Shown here: positions 5,566 through 7,801 of the stretch, in pieces | Layout: each line of letters starts with the position of its first letter | Numbering within the stretch: position 1 is the first letter of the stretch | Program-made: the position numbers and the translations under genes | Notes under the pieces: generated by a model | The model's input: the letters and a program-made list of their open reading frames with translations, nothing else | Database searches by the model: none | What the model was told of the DNA's origin: nothing | From: Acidobacteriota bacterium | GTDB taxonomy: Bacteria > Acidobacteriota > Polarisedimenticolia > QHYA01 | Length of the DNA stretch: 7,801 nucleotides | Reading direction: 5' to 3' | Assembly (NCBI GenBank): GCA_003223995.1 | Contig: QHYA01000100.1 | Location: forward strand, 1 to 7,801

Positions 5566-7643
5566 GATGTTCGAGACTCCTTCGGCCCCTCGACCCTCTC
5601 GATGAGGCCTCTGAGCTCCTGCTCCGTCAAGACCTTCACACCGAGCAACAGCGCCCTCTCCAGCTTCGAACCCGGGTTCTCTCCCGCGACGATGAAATCG
5701 GTGTTGCGGCTGACCGAGGAGGAGACGCGCCCGCCGAGCGATTCGATGAGCCGGGCCGCCTCGTCCCGGGTCCAGCCGTGAAGAGATCCTGTGAGCACGA
5801 AGCTCTTCCCCGCCAGCTTCGCCTCCCGGCGCACCGCCGCTCCGGCAGCGGTCTCCTTCATGGTCACCCCCGCTTTCTCCAGCCGGTCCAGAAGGCTGAC
5901 GTTCCTGGGCTCAGAGAAGAACACGCGCACCGATGCGGCGATCTTCGGGCCGATCTCGGGGATGGTTTCCAGCTCTTCCTGGCCGAGCGACATCAGCGCG
6001 CGGATGTCGCCGGCGCGCTGCGCGAGGAGCTTCGCGGCCCGCTCGCCGACGAGCCGGATGCCGAGGGCGAAAAGCAGCCGGTGTAGCGGTCTGTGCCGCG
6101 AGGCGTCGATCTGGGAGAGGAGGTTCGAGGCGGACTTCTCTCCCATGCGCTCGAGACCCGCCAGAGTCGGCAGGTCCAGATGGTACAGGTCCGCGAAGTC
6201 CCTGACGAGACCGCGGTCCACGAGCTGGTCCACCAGGGCCTCGCCGAGCCCCTCGATGTCCATGGCGGTCCGCCGGCCGTAGTGGAGAAGGGCCTCACGC
6301 AGCTTCGCGGGGCAGGAGGCGCCCGAGCAGCGGCCGATCACCTCTCCTTCAGGGCGGAAGACAGCAGATCCGCAGACCGGACAGTTCTCCGGCATCCGGA
6401 AAGGCCGCGTCCCTTCCGGCCGGAGACTGTTCACGACTTTGATCACCTTCGGGATCACGTCTCCTCCCTTTTCGATGATCACTGTATCCCCGACCCGCAC
6501 ATCCTTCCTTCGGACCTCCTCCTCGTTGTGCAGGGTCGCGCGGGAGATCGTCGAGCCGGCGAGGCGAACCGGCTCCAGCTCCGCCACCGGAGTCAGCGCC
6601 CCCGTCCGGCCGACCTGCACCCGGATCTCCTTCACCCGCGTCGTGGCCTGCTGGGCCGGATACTTGCACGCGATCGCCCAGCGCGGGAACTTCGAGGTGG
6701 CCCCCGCCTCCCCCTGCAGCTCCAGCGAGTCGAGCTTGACGACGATCCCGTCGATGTCGTACGGCAGTGTGGCGCGCCTCTCGCGCCACTTCTCCCAGTA
6801 CTCCAGCACCGCCTCCACGCCGCGGCATCGCTGGGCGTGAGGGTTGGCCTTCAGTCCCAGCTCTTGCAGCAGGGCCAGGCCCTCCCACTGCGAGCGAGCC
6901 TCGACGCCGTCTTCGAGGAGGGCGATGGACCAGAAGAACATGTCCAGCGGCCTCTTCGCGACGAGTCTGGGATCGAGAAGCCGCAGTGTCCCGGCCGCCG
7001 CATTGCGCGGGTTGGCGAAGGCCGGCTCGCCGGATGCCTGACGCTCGCGGTTCATCCGCTCGAATTCCGCCTTCGGCAGGTACACCTCCCCGCGCGCCTC
7101 GATCAAAGGGATGACCCTCATCAGGCGCAGGGGGACCGACCGGATCGTCCGGACATTGGGCGTCACGTCGTCGCCCGAAAACCCGTCGCCTCTCGTCACG
7201 CCTCTCTCGAGCCTCCCGTTGCGGTAGGTGACCGCCAGCGAGACCCCGTCCACTTTCAGCTCCGCCGTGTAGTCGAGGGGTTCGGTCACTCCGAGGACCC
7301 TCCGCAGGCGGGCGTCGAACTCCCTCAGCTCCTCACCGGTGTAGGCGTTGTCGAGCGAGAGCATCGGGGAGGAGTGGCGGACCGTGGGGAACTCGAGGGA
7401 CGGCTCCCCGCCGACGCGCTGGGTCGGTGAATCGGGGGCGATCAGCTCCGAGAAGCGTCTCTCGAGGGACGCCAGCTCGCGCTCGAGAAGATCGTAGGTG
7501 GTGTCGTCGATCTCCGGCTGGTTGTCGACATAGTAGAGCTTGCGATGCCGCAAGATCTTGGATCGGAGCTCCTCGATCCGGTGGGCCGCCTCTTCGCGGG
7601 TCAACTCCGCTGCGGCCCTTTCCGTCCGCGCCGGCTCGCTCAT
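5562..7643 (-). CDS. ligA: NAD-dependent DNA ligase LigA, 693 aa
   Basis: LigA seals 3'-OH/5'-phosphate nicks using NAD+ during replication and repair. It is essential in most bacteria. Domain Ia (about 18-80) has the NMN-binding signature with YY at 37-38, D47 and YDLL (50-53). The adenylation domain carries the AMP-accepting lysine K130 in ELKVDG and the conserved NPRNAAAGTLR (211-221). The OB fold follows at about 330-405. The zinc finger is C421, C424, C439, C444 (CPVC and CSGASC). Helix-hairpin-helix repeats span about 450-580 and a BRCT domain about 608-685, beginning LAGKSFVLTGSL. Length is slightly above the usual size of about 670. The ATG at 7643 has GGAGGG about 10 nt upstream, and nothing in frame upstream is better. 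The first six codons lie in an 18-nt sequence repeated 41 nt upstream. Its TGA overlaps the next gene's ATG by 4 bp, an unusual tie of DNA ligase to a sigma-54 regulator. Confidence 0.98.
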   Translation of the reverse strand: MSEPARTERAAAELTREEAAHRIEELRSKILRHRKLYYVDNQPEIDDTTYDLLERELASLERRFSELIAPDSPTQRVGGEPSLEFPTVRHSSPMLSLDNAYTGEELREFDARLRRVLGVTEPLDYTAELKVDGVSLAVTYRNGRLERGVTRGDGFSGDDVTPNVRTIRSVPLRLMRVIPLIEARGEVYLPKAEFERMNRERQASGEPAFANPRNAAAGTLRLLDPRLVAKRPLDMFFWSIALLEDGVEARSQWEGLALLQELGLKANPHAQRCRGVEAVLEYWEKWRERRATLPYDIDGIVVKLDSLELQGEAGATSKFPRWAIACKYPAQQATTRVKEIRVQVGRTGALTPVAELEPVRLAGSTISRATLHNEEEVRRKDVRVGDTVIIEKGGDVIPKVIKVVNSLRPEGTRPFRMPENCPVCGSAVFRPEGEVIGRCSGASCPAKLREALLHYGRRTAMDIEGLGEALVDQLVDRGLVRDFADLYHLDLPTLAGLERMGEKSASNLLSQIDASRHRPLHRLLFALGIRLVGERAAKLLAQRAGDIRALMSLGQEELETIPEIGPKIAASVRVFFSEPRNVSLLDRLEKAGVTMKETAAGAAVRREAKLAGKSFVLTGSLHGWTRDEAARLIESLGGRVSSSVSRNTDFIVAGENPGSKLERALLLGVKVLTEQELRGLIERVEGPKESRTS

Positions 7644-7684
7644 CGTGTGCCGTCCCTCCGCTCCACCCGCGCCGGCTCGCTCAT
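7626..7684 (-). repeat. 18-nt direct repeat at the ligA start (copies 7626-7643 and 7667-7684)
   Basis: On the minus strand, ATGAGCGAGCCGGCGCGG occurs twice, identically, 41 nt apart. The downstream copy is the ligA start (MSEPAR). The upstream copy also begins with ATG, has the purine-rich AAGAGG about 5 nt ahead of it, and would encode a 14-residue peptide, MSEPARVERRDGTR, ending on the TGA that overlaps the ligA ATG. The duplicated start is directly visible. Whether the upstream copy is translated as a leader, or is simply the in-frame tail of a preceding gene, is not resolved. Confidence 0.8.
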
Positions 7685-7801
7685 TGCCCCCTCTTCGCGC
7701 GCCCCCTCTCCGCCCGTTTCCCTTTCGGCCGCATCCTCTCGGCCCCTGCCCGAGTGGTCATCCCGTATGGACCGCCTCCGCCGCCGGCGCCGCGATGGCA
7801 T
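7644..7801 (-). other. Region upstream of ligA: possible 3' end of a preceding gene, frame unresolved
   Basis: Three minus-strand frames are each possible here. One is open from the window edge through the upstream repeat copy and ends at 7640, overlapping the ligA ATG as ATGA; its 53 visible residues are Arg/Glu/Gly-rich and of low complexity. A second ends at a TGA overlapping the ATG at 7684, with a basic tail ending RAKRGQ. A third stops at 7758-7760, ending AEAVHTG. None shows a recognisable domain. The stretch 7685-7740 is polypurine on the minus strand and may simply be untranslated leader. No promoter could be identified. Confidence 0.3.

Noticed and set aside
4333..5781. 482-codon plus-strand ORF opposite the first regulator
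   Set aside because: It lies antisense to a gene with complete receiver, AAA+ and Fis domains; its translation is Arg/Leu/Asp-rich with no domain, as expected of a GC-rich shadow frame.
6093..7430. 445-codon plus-strand ORF opposite ligA
   Set aside because: It is antisense to the intact ligA reading frame, with low-complexity Arg/Leu/His-rich translation and no recognisable motif.

Overview
The window is a GC-rich bacterial segment in which every supportable gene lies on the minus strand. The order in the direction of transcription (right to left) is: an unresolved upstream stretch, ligA (NAD-dependent DNA ligase), an NtrC-family sigma-54 response regulator, htrA/degP-type periplasmic serine protease, a second NtrC-family sigma-54 response regulator, and the N-terminal 250 residues of a FadI-type thiolase that runs off the left edge. 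No RNA gene, CRISPR array, insertion sequence or tRNA was seen. The GC-richness, two sigma-54 activators and an HtrA with an N-terminal export or anchor segment point to a Gram-negative, sigma-54-using bacterium (inference: lineages such as Acidobacteriota, Myxococcota or Methylomirabilota would fit). The sequence alone does not fix the phylum.

Right part (5562-7801): ligA has every expected domain and motif. Its ATG sits in one copy of an 18-nt direct repeat, whose other copy lies 41 nt upstream. Which frame, if any, is coding upstream of ligA cannot be decided here. The ligA stop overlaps the start of the first regulator gene by 4 bp (ATGA), so the two are probably translationally coupled.

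Middle part (2414-4113): a 116-bp gap separates the first regulator from htrA. It holds a candidate sigma-70 promoter, an inverted repeat over the -35 region, a strong Shine-Dalgarno, and two mutually exclusive hairpins around that ribosome binding site. htrA encodes a 527-residue protease with an intact catalytic triad and two PDZ domains.

Left part (1-2413): a 153-bp gap leads to the second regulator. Its stop is only 4 nt from the start of the thiolase gene, so these two are almost certainly co-transcribed.

Taken together, the segment links housekeeping DNA repair, envelope protein quality control and fatty-acid beta-oxidation to two sigma-54 response regulators, with no histidine kinase gene in view. 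The families are all well known. The less ordinary points are the gene couplings, the repeat at the ligA start and the switch-like leader of htrA.
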